A stretch of 64,000 nucleotides of DNA from Lactococcus garvieae (GCF_016027715.1 NZ_CP065691.1:496001-560000), one strand, 5' to 3'; counted from the first letter of the stretch, positions 8,122 to 17,691 are shown. The notes: generated from the sequence alone by a model not told the origin. Numbers and translations: made by a program.

Positions 8122-8766
8122 CTAGCGACAGAGGGAAAAACTTTTGATTTCTTGGACACCCGCACTTTTTAGAATGGCTATAGCCTGCTGTATGGTGTTA
8201 CCCGTTGTATAGATATCATCCACAAGTAAAACCTTTTTAGGGATTTTTACCTTCGCTTTTATCGTGAAGGTATTTTTATTTTTTAATCTTTCAGCTCTAG
8301 ACAAACTACTTTGAGCTGCTGTATCTTTTTTTACTAAAAGGTTTGTGTAGTTAAGATGCTCTAGAAAGCCAAGAACCTGATTAAATCCTCTTTCGTGATA
8401 ACGCTCTGTACTTACAGGTATGGGAACGAGAGTATAGTTTTTTTCTGCCTTGAAATAATGACTAAATGCTTTACGTAAGCGATAATCACCCATAAATTTA
8501 TAAAGGCTAAAATATTCCTCCATAGCGGGATTATAAGTGAACACTGCGCGATGGTTGACACTCAAACCTTTTCTTTCCCATCGAAGACAATCTGAACAAA
8601 CCCCATTTATTTCGGCTTTATAACACCGTTCACAGTGTGGTGCGTTTATAAGCTGGAATTTAGAATCACATAAAGTACAAAGGGTAGGCAAAGAGGGAGC
8701 TAAAAGAAAAAGCTGATGAAAATAAGGGACGGGAGAAAAATCAGAATGACAAAGCAAACATTTCAT
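8122..8766 (-). CDS. comFC: ComF family protein ComFC
   Basis: 214 residues. The N-terminal ~60 hold four Cys-x2-Cys-type pairs (CLLC, CTLC, CERC, CSDC), likely zinc ribbons, and the C-terminus carries the phosphoribosyltransferase signature VLLVDDIYTTGNT. ComFC is needed for DNA uptake during natural transformation and acts with ComFA. The start codon overlaps the comFA stop (ATGA-type overlap), so the two are translated together. The gene is full length with no breaks. It converges with dgkA. Confidence 0.92.
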   Translation of the reverse strand: MKCLLCHSDFSPVPYFHQLFLLAPSLPTLCTLCDSKFQLINAPHCERCYKAEINGVCSDCLRWERKGLSVNHRAVFTYNPAMEEYFSLYKFMGDYRLRKAFSHYFKAEKNYTLVPIPVSTERYHERGFNQVLGFLEHLNYTNLLVKKDTAAQSSLSRAERLKNKNTFTIKAKVKIPKKVLLVDDIYTTGNTIQQAIAILKSAGVQEIKSFSLCR

Positions 8767-10019
8767 ATAAATCCTCCAATTTGATTCATTTTCTTTATAT
8801 TTCTGTAGGCCTCTACCATCCTTTTTGTTTTTCCCTGATGAAAAAAATAGACTTTACCTTCTGGCCTATCTGTACTACGACCTACACGTCCAGCAATTTG
8901 AATTAAACTTGAACTTGTGAAATTATGGTGATGACTATGAAAAACAAAAACATCGACTTTCGGAAAAGTTACACCACGTTCGAGTATTGTCGTTGAAATG
9001 AGAATAGAAATTTCTCCTTTTCGAAATTTTTCTACACTATCAAGTCGATCGATGCTTGTAGAAGCCACAAAAGCAATAGCTTCCTTAGGGAAAGCTTTTT
9101 TTAAAATTTGAAGAAGTTCCTCCCCTTGTTTTATTTTGGGGACAAATATGAGAAGGGGAAAAGCTGTAGCTCTCTGCTCTTTAAGCTTAAAGTAAAACTT
9201 ACTTTGCCAAATAAATTGAGGCAGTACAAGGGGGAAACCGTGAAAACGGCGTGCCAGTTGCAATTTTTTTATCTGTCCACACTTAACTTGTTTTTCTAAC
9301 TCATTTGTAGGTGTCGCTGTGAGGTAAACTAATCGAGAAGTATCTGTTCGCGCTTTGTTAAGAGCAAAAGTAAGCATTTTGTTATCCGTAAAAGGAAAAG
9401 CATCAACTTCGTCCAAAATAAGCAATTCAAAGGCAGCATGAAAACGCAAAAGCTGATGTGTAGTCGCAATAACAAGTGGTGTGCGTGTATAGGCCTCACC
9501 TTGACCATGCAAAAGGGCGATAGGACAAGAAAAGTCTCGACTTAAGCGACGGTGAAGTTCTAGACAAACATCGATTCGAGGACTCGTAAGTCCAACAGCC
9601 TTTCCTTTTTTTAAAGCTTCATTGATTATTGGGTATATCATTTCGGTCTTTCCAGCACCTGTCACAGCTTGGACGAGAATATTTTTATGAGTGTGACTGA
9701 ACTGGATCAAACGTTCAGATATATCTTTTTGTAGTGTAGTCAAGTTACCTTGCCACCTGAGGTAAGAAGCACCTTCAAAATCTTGTTGAGGGAGGTGGTA
9801 AAGCTTCTCGTCTGAGCGAACACGACCCATTTGGATACAATGCGGGCAATAATGATACCCTATAGGGAGCCTAATTAACTTTTCTTCGCTAACTTGACCA
9901 CAGCGATTGCATCTCATTTTGCTTTTGGTTATTTTATTCATACTCTCAAAAACGATAGCTTGACTAGGAACAGTTTTTAAATCTTTTTTTAGGAGGAGTC
10001 TCCCATATAATTCATCCAT
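8763..10019 (-). CDS. comFA: Competence helicase ComFA
   Basis: 418 residues from the preferred ATG at 10019 (MDELYGRLLL). ComFA is the DEAD-box ATPase thought to drive single-stranded DNA import in competent cells. A four-cysteine zinc motif (C37, C40, C58, C61) precedes Walker A AVTGAGKT (118-125), Walker B ILDEVDAF, motif III TATPT and motif VI IAGRVGRS. The frame is open further up to 10175, but those residues are unlike the family; neither ATG 10019 nor GTG 10052 has a good ribosome site, so the start is uncertain. No clear ComX (cin) box is seen. Confidence 0.9.
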   Translation of the reverse strand: MDELYGRLLLKKDLKTVPSQAIVFESMNKITKSKMRCNRCGQVSEEKLIRLPIGYHYCPHCIQMGRVRSDEKLYHLPQQDFEGASYLRWQGNLTTLQKDISERLIQFSHTHKNILVQAVTGAGKTEMIYPIINEALKKGKAVGLTSPRIDVCLELHRRLSRDFSCPIALLHGQGEAYTRTPLVIATTHQLLRFHAAFELLILDEVDAFPFTDNKMLTFALNKARTDTSRLVYLTATPTNELEKQVKCGQIKKLQLARRFHGFPLVLPQFIWQSKFYFKLKEQRATAFPLLIFVPKIKQGEELLQILKKAFPKEAIAFVASTSIDRLDSVEKFRKGEISILISTTILERGVTFPKVDVFVFHSHHHNFTSSSLIQIAGRVGRSTDRPEGKVYFFHQGKTKRMVEAYRNIKKMNQIGGFI

Positions 10020-10153
10020 ACTATTAGGACGAAAAGCATCCTTTAGTTTCACTATGGGAAAGTTAAATAAAATTATGTGAATATAGAGGTTAGTGCAAAA
10101 GACTTTTATCTTAGTATAGCCAGTCCTGCGAATTAATGAGATTTTATCAAATA

Positions 10154-10162
10154 TGTTATAAT
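10154..10162 (+). promoter_or_regulatory. Extended -10 promoter of yigZ-like gene
   Basis: TGTTATAAT (10154-10162). The -35 region has no good match. Located in the divergent region with comFA. Confidence 0.6.
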
Positions 10163-10247
10163 GTAACTTGTTCAAATATCGAGAAGCTAATGGTTATTTT
10201 CCATTAAGAAGTAAAGTGAGAAAATCGAAGAGAATTGGATAATACTT

Positions 10248-10871
10248 ATGACGATTACTATAAAAACAGATTTTACTGCGGAAGAAGAAATCAAAAAGTC
10301 GCGCTTCATTTGCCATTTGAAGCGCGTTTATACTGAAGAAGAGGCGAGAGCTTTTATTACAAGTATAAAAAAGGAGCACTACAAAGCCAATCATAATTGT
10401 TCAGCTTTTACCTTAGGTGATCGCCAAGAAATTCAACGTTCCAGTGATGATGGGGAACCATCTGGAACGGCCGGTGTACCTATGCTAGAAATTTTGAAAA
10501 AAAGAGAAATTACAAATGTTTGTGCAGTAGTCACACGGTATTTTGGTGGGATTAAACTGGGTGCAGGAGGTTTAATCCGTGCTTATGCGGGCAGTGTAGG
10601 TCACGCACTAGATCAGGTAGGTTTGGTTCGATTTGTCACTCAGGAAGAATTAATATTGACCTTGGATTATGGTAATTTTGATAGCTTGCAGCGTTTCTTA
10701 GTTAATCAAGGATTGGTTATTTCTGAAAGTGAATTTTTAGCAGATGTCACGGTTAAATTATTTGTAGACTTAGACAAAGTTGAGCAGTTACTTGCGGATT
10801 TAGTAGAACAGTTTAGTGGAAAAATTTCTGCAAGTAAAGGAGAAAAGCAACTTGTCGAAGTTGCTATTTAG
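10248..10871 (+). CDS. YigZ/IMPACT family protein
   Basis: 207 residues. The N-terminal IMPACT domain shows FICHLKRVYTEEEA, HNCSAF, RSSDDGEPSGTAG and VTRYFGGIKLGAGGLIRAY, all family landmarks; the C-terminal ~70 residues form the YigZ-type ferredoxin-like domain (DUF1949). The Bacillus homologue YvyE is of uncertain function and the family is linked to translation control. It often neighbours comFA, as here, divergently. It is probably co-transcribed with the following DUF475 gene (12-nt gap). Confidence 0.88.
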   Translation: MTITIKTDFTAEEEIKKSRFICHLKRVYTEEEARAFITSIKKEHYKANHNCSAFTLGDRQEIQRSSDDGEPSGTAGVPMLEILKKREITNVCAVVTRYFGGIKLGAGGLIRAYAGSVGHALDQVGLVRFVTQEELILTLDYGNFDSLQRFLVNQGLVISESEFLADVTVKLFVDLDKVEQLLADLVEQFSGKISASKGEKQLVEVAI

Positions 10872-10883
10872 AAAAAGGAATTT

Positions 10884-11906
10884 ATGAAGATTTTTAGAAG
10901 CTCATTTATTGTGAGTATTATTGCGCTGATTGTAGCTTATGTATATGCAGGTTGGGATGGTCTGATGATTACAGCTATCCTTGCTGTCTTAGAAATTTCA
11001 CTTTCCATGGATAACGCTATTGTCAATGCACGTATTTTGGAACGTATGAGTCATGCTTGGCGTAAAATATTTCTTACAGTAGGGATAATAATTGCTGTTG
11101 TTGGTATGCGGTTGGTATTTCCTCTTTTGATTGTAGGTGTGTCTGCGCAGTTAGATCCAATCAGTGCTATGCGCTTGGCCTTAGAAAAGGGAGACCCATC
11201 AATTCCTGGGACCTATGGTTATATATTACATCATGCACATCCATCGATAGCTGCATTTGGCGGTATGTTTCTATTAATGCTTGCTTTGGCCTTTTTCTTT
11301 GATCAGAGAGCCCATACCTGGTTGAAACTACCAGAAAAAGTTCTGCAGCAAGTTGGACATTTCCCCGCAGCTAATGCCATTATTTCAATGATAATTCTTC
11401 TTTTAACAGCAGAATTTATAGCAGAGGACGCACATACGGTTCTTTTTTCAGGTGTTCTAGGAATCATTACTTATATGCTGGTGAGTGGTTTTGGCGACAT
11501 GATGACAGAACATATGCCTGAGAGTGCTGCTGGTGAAACGACATATGCCGTGGGTCGGGCTGCCTTTTCACTCTTTATTTATCTCGAAGTTATTGATGCC
11601 TCCTTTAGTTTTGATGGTGTTATTGGTGCATTTGCTATCACTTCCGATCCTATCATCATTTTATTGGGGTTGGGTGTGATCGGAGCAATGTTTGTTCGTT
11701 CTCTTACGCTTTATTTAGTTGAAAAGGGAACGCTCAATGAGCTGGTATACTTAGAACATGGCGCGCACTGGGCGATATTGACTCTTGCAATTCTCATTTT
11801 GGCGAGTATCCACTGGGAGATTGGGGAGGCCGTTACTGGGCTGCTTGGCGGCTTGATTATCATCCTCTCTTTTGTTTCAAGTGTCATTTATAGCCGGACA
11901 CACTGA
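10884..11906 (+). CDS. DUF475 (TerC-like) integral membrane protein
   Basis: 340 residues with about nine membrane segments. AILAVLEISLSMDNAIVNA and EVIDASFSFDGVIGAFAIT are the two symmetric Asp-containing helices of the TerC/DUF475 family, where paired Asp residues in the membrane are thought to bind metal ions. Family members have been tied to tellurite resistance or manganese export; no substrate can be assigned here. AAGGAA precedes ATG. A terminator follows. Confidence 0.85.
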   Translation: MKIFRSSFIVSIIALIVAYVYAGWDGLMITAILAVLEISLSMDNAIVNARILERMSHAWRKIFLTVGIIIAVVGMRLVFPLLIVGVSAQLDPISAMRLALEKGDPSIPGTYGYILHHAHPSIAAFGGMFLLMLALAFFFDQRAHTWLKLPEKVLQQVGHFPAANAIISMIILLLTAEFIAEDAHTVLFSGVLGIITYMLVSGFGDMMTEHMPESAAGETTYAVGRAAFSLFIYLEVIDASFSFDGVIGAFAITSDPIIILLGLGVIGAMFVRSLTLYLVEKGTLNELVYLEHGAHWAILTLAILILASIHWEIGEAVTGLLGGLIIILSFVSSVIYSRTH

Positions 11907-11940
11907 GTTTCTGAATAAAAAAATCGTAGTTAAATAAAAC

Positions 11941-11970
11941 AGCGTGAAGATAAGCTCTTTCGCTTTTTTA
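11941..11970 (+). terminator. Terminator after DUF475 gene
   Basis: AGCG-T-GAAGA (11941-11950) pairs with TCTTT-CGCT (11956-11964), followed by TTTTTATTT. Confidence 0.8.
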
Positions 11971-12032
11971 TTTATAATTATCTTTTTAATTATTCAAAAA
12001 AATTTTGGTTGAGTCTTAATTACAGTATTCTC

Positions 12033-12061
12033 TTGACATTTTTACCAAAAAGAACTACAAT
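12033..12061 (+). promoter_or_regulatory. Promoter of T-box/FNT/glyQS operon
   Basis: Perfect TTGACA (12033-12038), 17-base spacer, TACAAT (12056-12061). Transcription should start near 12068. Confidence 0.85.
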
Positions 12062-12067
12062 CTTATA

Positions 12068-12210
12068 GTAAAGAAAGCGACTCGGGATAGTGCAAGCCGA
12101 GAACAAAAATGGCCCCATAAATCATTACAATACGAATGAAGTAAAAAATAAAGGTGGAACCGTGCATAGCACCCTTTGTCTTAGGACAGGTGTATTGTAC
12201 GGTTTTTATA
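12068..12210 (+). promoter_or_regulatory. T-box riboswitch, glycine type
   Basis: The T-box itself is AAGGTGGAACCGTGC (12151-12165). It can pair with CACCCTTT (12169-12176) as antiterminator, or ACCGTGCA (12159-12166) pairs with TGTACGGT (12196-12203) to give a terminator followed by TTTTT. The upstream hairpin CTCGG...CCGAG (12081-12101) contains GGGATAGTGCAAGCC, like a stem I apical part, and GGC at 12111-12113 is a plausible glycine specifier. Uncharged tRNA-Gly would allow read-through. Stem I looks short, about 50 nt. The specifier is inferred from the glyQS genes downstream. Confidence 0.85.
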
Positions 12211-12232
12211 TTATTTTTAAGGAGTAGACATT

Positions 12233-13030
12233 ATGATGAATCCAGCAGAAATATTGGCTGCAACTATTCACCATGGACAAGAAAAGGTCAAAAGACCGCT
12301 GTTGGAAAAAGCCGTACTTGGTTTTATCGGAGGGGCTTTAATCTCTATGGGTTATCTGCTTTATATCCGTGTGATTTCGAGTGTGGTAGATGATTTAGGA
12401 AGTTTAGCGAGCTTTATTGGCGCAGCAGTTTTTCCGATTGGTTTGATTGTTATTTTAATGGGTGGTGGTGAGCTGATTACCTCAAATATGACTGCTGTAT
12501 CAGTATCTTTTTTTGCTAAAAAAGTAAAGTTTTCAGATTTACTTAAAAACTGGATTGTCATCACTATTTTCAATCTTCTTGGGGCCTTCTTTGTTGCTTT
12601 CTTTTTTGCTCACATTGTAGGACTGACCAGCTCAGGCGTCTACCGTGAGGAACTTTTTACCATTGCAGACTCAAAAATTAATGCAACCTGGATTCAGTCT
12701 TTAGTCTCTGGCATTGGGTGTAACTGGTTTGTTGGACTCGCTATGTGGCTCTCTTATGGGGCAAAAGACACCGCTGGGAAATTAATGGTAATCTGGTTCC
12801 CTACAATGGCCTTTGTAGCTATTGGCTTTCAGCACAGCGTGGCAAATGCTTTTGCTATTCCCGCAGCAATTTTTGAAGGTGGAGCGACTTGGATGGAATT
12901 CATCCGTAACTTTAGCCTCGTTTATTCAGGAAATATTATTGGCGGAGCAATTTTTGTTGCCGGTTTCTATTTCTTAGGATATAAGCGTCAAATGAATGAA
13001 CATAATAAAGGAGAATTAAATGTCAAATAA
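12233..13030 (+). CDS. Formate/nitrite transporter (FNT) family channel
   Basis: 265 residues and six membrane helices. Family marks are [21 protein letters not shown] and [10 protein letters not shown], the last carrying the central pore His. FNT channels pass formate, nitrite or other small monocarboxylates across the membrane. TAAGGAG (12218-12224) precedes ATG 12233; ATG 12236 is an alternative. The gene lies between the T-box and glyQ and overlaps glyQ by 11 nt, so it must share the tRNA-Gly-controlled transcript. The link to glycine or one-carbon metabolism is inference. Confidence 0.9.
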   Translation: MMNPAEILAATIHHGQEKVKRPLLEKAVLGFIGGALISMGYLLYIRVISSVVDDLGSLASFIGAAVFPIGLIVILMGGGELITSNMTAVSVSFFAKKVKFSDLLKNWIVITIFNLLGAFFVAFFFAHIVGLTSSGVYREELFTIADSKINATWIQSLVSGIGCNWFVGLAMWLSYGAKDTAGKLMVIWFPTMAFVAIGFQHSVANAFAIPAAIFEGGATWMEFIRNFSLVYSGNIIGGAIFVAGFYFLGYKRQMNEHNKGELNVK

Positions 13031-13988
13031 TAAATTATCATTTCAAGATATGATTCTGACCCTGCAAGCATTTTGGTCGAAGCAGGGAGCAAACTTGATG
13101 CAAGCCTACGATAATGAAGTAGGTGCAGGAACAATGAGTCCTTATACTTTCTTGCGTTCAAATGGTCCAGAACCTTGGGCAGCAGCCTATGTTCAACCTT
13201 CACGTCGTCCAGCAGATGGACGTTACGGAGAAAATCCTAACCGTCTTTTCCAACATCACCAGTTTCAAGTGGTTATGAAGCCATCACCAAAAAATATTCA
13301 AGAACTTTATCTGGAAAGCTTGGCAGCTCTTGGAATTGATGCCTTAGAACATGATATTCGCTTTGTAGAAGACAACTGGGAAAATCCTTCAATGGGTTGC
13401 GCAGGTATCGGTTGGGAAGTTTGGATTGATGGTCAAGAATGTACGCAATTTACATATTTCCAACAAGTTGGTGGTATTGAGGTTGACTCTGTAACGTCAG
13501 AAATTACTTATGGTTTAGAACGCCTGGCTACTGCTATTCAAGAAGTCGACAGCGTTTATGATCTTGAATGGGGTAACGGCGTACTTTATGGAGACATCTT
13601 TACTGAGCCAGAATATGAACATTCAAAATTTGCTTTTGAAGAATCTGATCAAGATATGCTTTTAGATCTTTTTAATAAGTATGAAGCAGAAGCACTAAAA
13701 TTGTTGGATCTTGGCTTGGTCCACCCCGCTTATGACTTTATTTTGAAGAGCTCACATACATTTAACCTATTGGATGCGCGTGGTGCTGTTTCCGTAACAG
13801 AGCGTGCAGGTTATTTGCACCGTGTGCGTACAATGGCACGTAAAGTTGCGAAAACATTTATTGAAGAACGTGCTAAGCTTGGCTTCCCACTCTTAAAAGA
13901 TGAAGTCTTGCGTGACAAATACTTGGGCGAAAAAGGAAAATACACAAAAATTCTGGCACAAATGGCAGAAGAACAGGAGGCAAAATAA
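13020..13988 (+). CDS. glyQ: Glycyl-tRNA synthetase alpha subunit
   Basis: 322 residues, a little longer than the usual ~300. It begins [18 protein letters not shown] and contains [19 protein letters not shown] and [19 protein letters not shown], the class II catalytic core. With GlyS it forms the alpha2-beta2 enzyme that charges tRNA-Gly. AAAGGAG precedes ATG 13020, inside the end of the channel gene; the stop overlaps the glyS start (TAATG). Regulated by the upstream T-box. Confidence 0.98.
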   Translation: MSNNKLSFQDMILTLQAFWSKQGANLMQAYDNEVGAGTMSPYTFLRSNGPEPWAAAYVQPSRRPADGRYGENPNRLFQHHQFQVVMKPSPKNIQELYLESLAALGIDALEHDIRFVEDNWENPSMGCAGIGWEVWIDGQECTQFTYFQQVGGIEVDSVTSEITYGLERLATAIQEVDSVYDLEWGNGVLYGDIFTEPEYEHSKFAFEESDQDMLLDLFNKYEAEALKLLDLGLVHPAYDFILKSSHTFNLLDARGAVSVTERAGYLHRVRTMARKVAKTFIEERAKLGFPLLKDEVLRDKYLGEKGKYTKILAQMAEEQEAK

Positions 13989-16021
13989 TGGCAAATTACT
14001 TACTAGAAATTGGCTTGGAGGAAATGCCAGCTCATTTGGTCACACCTGCAGTCAATCAATTGGCAGAACGTCTTTCAGACTTTTTGAATGAAAACCGTTT
14101 AGATTTTGAGGCTATCCGTAAATATTCTACTCCTCGTCGTTTGGCAGTCGTTGTGGAAGGGCTTGCCGAAAATTCAGAAGCTATGGATGAAGAAGTTAAA
14201 GGCCCATCAGCTAAAATTGCGAAAGATGCTGAAGGAAACTGGTCGAAGGCTATCCAAGGTTTCTCACGTGGTCAAGGCTTGACACCAGATGATTTAGTGC
14301 TTAAGGGTGATTATTATTTTGCCAATAAACATATTGCGGGAGTTGCTGCAAAAGAAATTTTGGCGAAAGTTGGTGACGAAGTCATCAGTAAAATGCAATT
14401 CAAAACCTATATGAAATGGGGCAATAATAGTTTCCTCTTTGTCCGTCCCATCCAATGGATGATTTCTTTACTGGATTCAGAAGTTGTGCCATTTACAATC
14501 CTTGATGTTACTGCTAGCAATGTCACACGTGGTCATCGCTTCTTGTCAAATACGGAAATTACAATTGCAGAAGCTGCTGATTATGCACATGTTTTAACAG
14601 ATAATTTTGTGATGGTCGATGCTGCAGCACGTAAGGCTGAAATCAGCAAACAAATTAAAGAAATTGCCACAGATAATAATTGGTCTGTTGAGCTCACGGA
14701 TGAAAAACATGTGGAGCTTCTAGAAGAAGTTAATAATCTAGTTGAATATCCAACAGCTTTTGTAGGAAGTTTTGACGAAAAATATCTGACTGTTCCTGAA
14801 GAAGTTCTGGTTACATCAATGCGTGATAACCAACGTTATTTTGAAGTTTATACCACTGAAGGCAAACTTGCCCCTCACTTTATTTCAGTCCGGAATGGTA
14901 ATGCTGAAGGTATGAAAAATGTTATCTTAGGTAACGAAAAAGTTCTCGTTGCGCGCTTAGAAGATGCAGAGTTCTTCTGGAAAGAAGATCAAAAATTAGA
15001 AATTGCATCTCTCGTTAAGAAACTTGAAAATGTAACCTTCCATGCAAAGATTGGTTCAATCACAGAACACATGGCTCGTACAAAAGCTATTGCTGCACAT
15101 TTAGCCGATATTGCACAACTAACAGAATCAGAAAAGAATGATGTTGCACGTGCAGCTGACATTTACAAATTTGACCTTTTGACAGGTATGGTTGGCGAGT
15201 TTGATGAATTGCAGGGTGTGATGGGTGAGAAGTATGCACTTTTAGCAGGTGAAAATACAAATGTTGCGGCTGCAGTCCGTGAACATTATATGCCTACCTC
15301 AGCTGAAGGTGCATTGCCTGAGACAGCTGTTGGTAGTGTCTTAGCAGCTGCTGATAAAATTGATAGTATTCTCTCTTTCTTTAGTGCAGGTCTGATTCCT
15401 TCAGGTTCAAACGACCCTTACGCACTTCGTCGGGCGGCTCAAGGTTTGACACGTATTATTGAAAAATTTGACTGGCACTTTGATTTCTCTGATTTCATTG
15501 CTGCACTTGATTATGAAAATAAAGAACAAGTTATTGATTTCCTTAAAGGTCGTGTGCAAAAACTTCTTTTGGACAAGAAAATTCGTCATGATATTGTGGA
15601 AGCTACAATTGCGACAAATACAATGGATATTGCCAACATGATGACTGTTGCCCCAATGCTAAATAGCCACAAAGATGAAGAAGAATTTAAGCCAGCCATA
15701 GAAAATATTTCACGTGTGATAAACTTGGCTAAAAAAGTCGAAAAGTCTGGTACGGTTGATTCAGAACTTTTTGAAAATGATGCTGAACAAACACTGTATA
15801 AAGTTACAGAAACAATAAAAAATCAGTGGACTGATTTGTCAGCATCTGAGAAATATGATATTCTGGTTAATGAAGGTGTACCCGCTATTAGTACTTTCTT
15901 TGAAAATGTCATGGTTATGGCTGAAGATGAAAGAGTGCGTAATAACCGTTTGGCTATCTTGTTTGACTTATCTTCACTCACAGCAACAATGGCTGACTTT
16001 AGTTTAATTAATACAAAATAA
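13988..16021 (+). CDS. glyS: Glycyl-tRNA synthetase beta subunit
   Basis: 677 residues, full family length. It starts NYLLEIGLEEMPAHLVTPA; the HD-like region (HFHAKIGSI..) and C-terminal anticodon-binding domain ending VMVMAEDERVRNNRLAIL are recognisable. The beta subunit binds tRNA-Gly and completes the tetrameric enzyme. Its ATG overlaps the glyQ stop by one base. AGGAGG at the end of glyQ serves as ribosome site. Confidence 0.98.
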   Translation: MANYLLEIGLEEMPAHLVTPAVNQLAERLSDFLNENRLDFEAIRKYSTPRRLAVVVEGLAENSEAMDEEVKGPSAKIAKDAEGNWSKAIQGFSRGQGLTPDDLVLKGDYYFANKHIAGVAAKEILAKVGDEVISKMQFKTYMKWGNNSFLFVRPIQWMISLLDSEVVPFTILDVTASNVTRGHRFLSNTEITIAEAADYAHVLTDNFVMVDAAARKAEISKQIKEIATDNNWSVELTDEKHVELLEEVNNLVEYPTAFVGSFDEKYLTVPEEVLVTSMRDNQRYFEVYTTEGKLAPHFISVRNGNAEGMKNVILGNEKVLVARLEDAEFFWKEDQKLEIASLVKKLENVTFHAKIGSITEHMARTKAIAAHLADIAQLTESEKNDVARAADIYKFDLLTGMVGEFDELQGVMGEKYALLAGENTNVAAAVREHYMPTSAEGALPETAVGSVLAAADKIDSILSFFSAGLIPSGSNDPYALRRAAQGLTRIIEKFDWHFDFSDFIAALDYENKEQVIDFLKGRVQKLLLDKKIRHDIVEATIATNTMDIANMMTVAPMLNSHKDEEEFKPAIENISRVINLAKKVEKSGTVDSELFENDAEQTLYKVTETIKNQWTDLSASEKYDILVNEGVPAISTFFENVMVMAEDERVRNNRLAILFDLSSLTATMADFSLINTK

Positions 16022-16032
16022 GGAGGAAAATA

Positions 16033-16272
16033 ATGGCAATCACAAATGAACAAGTTGAACGTATCAATGAATTGGCACGTAAACATAAAGCTGAAGGATT
16101 AACCGAAGCAGAAACAGAAGAACGTGCGGAACTCCGTCGTATCTATCTCGACAGTGTACGTGAAAACCTCCGTGGTCAAGTTGAATCCGTTAAATTGGTT
16201 GATGAAGAAGGAAAAGACATCACACCAGAAAAACTGAAAGAGATTCAACGCGCCAAAGGAATGCGCGATTAA
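16033..16272 (+). CDS. DUF896 (YnzC-like) small protein
   Basis: 79 residues, helical and charged, with LARKHKAEGLTEAETEERAELRRIYLDSVRENL split here as the family core. The Bacillus homologue YnzC folds as a helical hairpin, and its role is not established. AAGGAGG precedes ATG 16033, 11 nt after glyS, so it is the last gene of the T-box operon. A strong terminator begins at its stop codon. Confidence 0.88.
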   Translation: MAITNEQVERINELARKHKAEGLTEAETEERAELRRIYLDSVRENLRGQVESVKLVDEEGKDITPEKLKEIQRAKGMRD

Positions 16273-16273
16273 G

Positions 16274-16306
16274 CATGCGCGGGCGATAAGCTCGGCATGT
16301 TTTTTA
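16274..16306 (+). terminator. Terminator of the glyQS operon
   Basis: CATGC...GCATG outer stem with inner CGGGC-GATAA-GCTCG, followed by TTTTTT. Confidence 0.85.
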
Positions 16307-16321
16307 AGTAGGAGGTTTTTA

Positions 16322-17533
16322 GTGAAAAATATGAAAATAGGGGTATCACGTTGGGCTCTGCTCTATGCGGTTTTAGCACTTGGGATTGGTGCAGTGGTCG
16401 GCGCCGTAGATGCTCTATTTGGACGTGGCCTGATATATATTACAGAGATACGGGACTTACATCCTTTGTATTTCCTCCCTTTTTTAGCCCTCGCAGGGCT
16501 TTTGATTGTTTATCTTTATCAGCACTATGGCAAAGATAGCCAAAAGGGGATGGGTCTCATCTTCGAAGCAGGGAACAAAGGGCGAAAAGATATTCCGAAA
16601 CGCTTAGTGCCCTTGATTATTTTTTCAACATGGCTATCCCATTTATTTGGAGCAAGTGTTGGTCGAGAAGGAGTAGCGGTCCAAATCGGTGCTACAATCG
16701 GACATACCGTAGGAGGCAAGCTTTCCTCTAAGGAAGCACAAAAGATACTTTTAATTACCGGTATGGCTGCTGGGTTTGCAGGTTTATTTCAAACGCCTAT
16801 AGCTGCAACTTTCTTTGCTATTGAGATATTAATGGTAGGAAAGATAGAGTATATCGCTCTTTTCCCAGCATTGGTTGCTTCTTATGTAGCGAGTGCGACT
16901 TCCCATGCTTTAGGTTTAGAAAAATTTTCCTTTGCAGTTAATACAAATCTCAATATAAATTCCCTCATTATTGTGAAACTCTTAGTGGTTGCGGTGTGTT
17001 TTGGTTTAGTAGGGCGTGTGTTCGCGCAAGGACTAGCTTTTATGAAAACTTATATGGCTGAGAAACTCAGCAATCCTTATCGCAGAATTTTGATTATGGG
17101 GGTCATACTGAGTTTAGGTTTGATTTTCATTCATTTGGATCGTTATGCGGGCTTAGGGACTAATCTAATTTCGATGAGCTTTAACGGTCAACATATTAAT
17201 GCTTATGACTGGCTCTTGAAGTTACTCTTTACAATTTTAAGTATTTCAGCTGGTTTTCAAGGTGGGGAAGTCACACCGCTTTTTGCTATTGGTGCAAGTC
17301 TGGGAGCAACATTGGCATTGCTTTTAGGCTTACCTGTAGGACTTATCGCTGCAGCAGGCTATGTTTCGGTCTTTTCTTCCGCAACTAACAGCTACTTTGC
17401 TTCGATATTTATTGCAGCCGAGGTTTTTGGCTTTGGTTCGGTACAATATATTTTACCGGTGGTAACTATTGCTTACCTTCTTAATGGAAATGCTTCTATC
17501 TATGCTCAAGGTAAACTGAATTTAGAGATTTAA
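16322..17533 (+). CDS. ClC-type chloride channel/transporter
   Basis: 403 residues with around ten membrane helices. SVGREGVAVQIGA matches the ClC GREGP selectivity motif (Pro replaced by Val), and FQGGEVTPLFAIGASLG matches the second filter block. Bacterial members exchange chloride (or fluoride) for protons. Whether it is a channel or an exchanger cannot be told: no unambiguous gating Glu besides that in GREGV is evident. Starts at GTG 16322, with AGGAGG at 16310-16315; ATG 16331 is too far. Single gene between two terminators. Confidence 0.88.
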   Translation: MKNMKIGVSRWALLYAVLALGIGAVVGAVDALFGRGLIYITEIRDLHPLYFLPFLALAGLLIVYLYQHYGKDSQKGMGLIFEAGNKGRKDIPKRLVPLIIFSTWLSHLFGASVGREGVAVQIGATIGHTVGGKLSSKEAQKILLITGMAAGFAGLFQTPIAATFFAIEILMVGKIEYIALFPALVASYVASATSHALGLEKFSFAVNTNLNINSLIIVKLLVVAVCFGLVGRVFAQGLAFMKTYMAEKLSNPYRRILIMGVILSLGLIFIHLDRYAGLGTNLISMSFNGQHINAYDWLLKLLFTILSISAGFQGGEVTPLFAIGASLGATLALLLGLPVGLIAAAGYVSVFSSATNSYFASIFIAAEVFGFGSVQYILPVVTIAYLLNGNASIYAQGKLNLEI

Positions 17534-17536
17534 AAA

Positions 17537-17566
17537 AGGGATAAGGCTTTTAGTCTTATCCTTTTT
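17537..17566 (+). terminator. Terminator after ClC gene
   Basis: GGATAAG and CTTATCC with an 8-nt loop, then TTTTTATT. Confidence 0.88.
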
Positions 17567-17691
17567 ATTGTAAATTTTTGCCCATGGTCTGAGCAATTTC
17601 GAACTACAAAATTTAGTGAAGTGATAGAATATAGTTAGATATTAATATCATTTATTAAAGGAATTGAGTATAAACATAGATTGGAGCAGCT

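Noticed and set aside
10019-10175. N-terminal extension of comFA and a ComX (cin) box
   Set aside because: The added residues do not resemble ComFA. No TACGAATA-like box was found upstream on the minus strand; a partial match (TGCGAATTA near 10127) is on the wrong strand.
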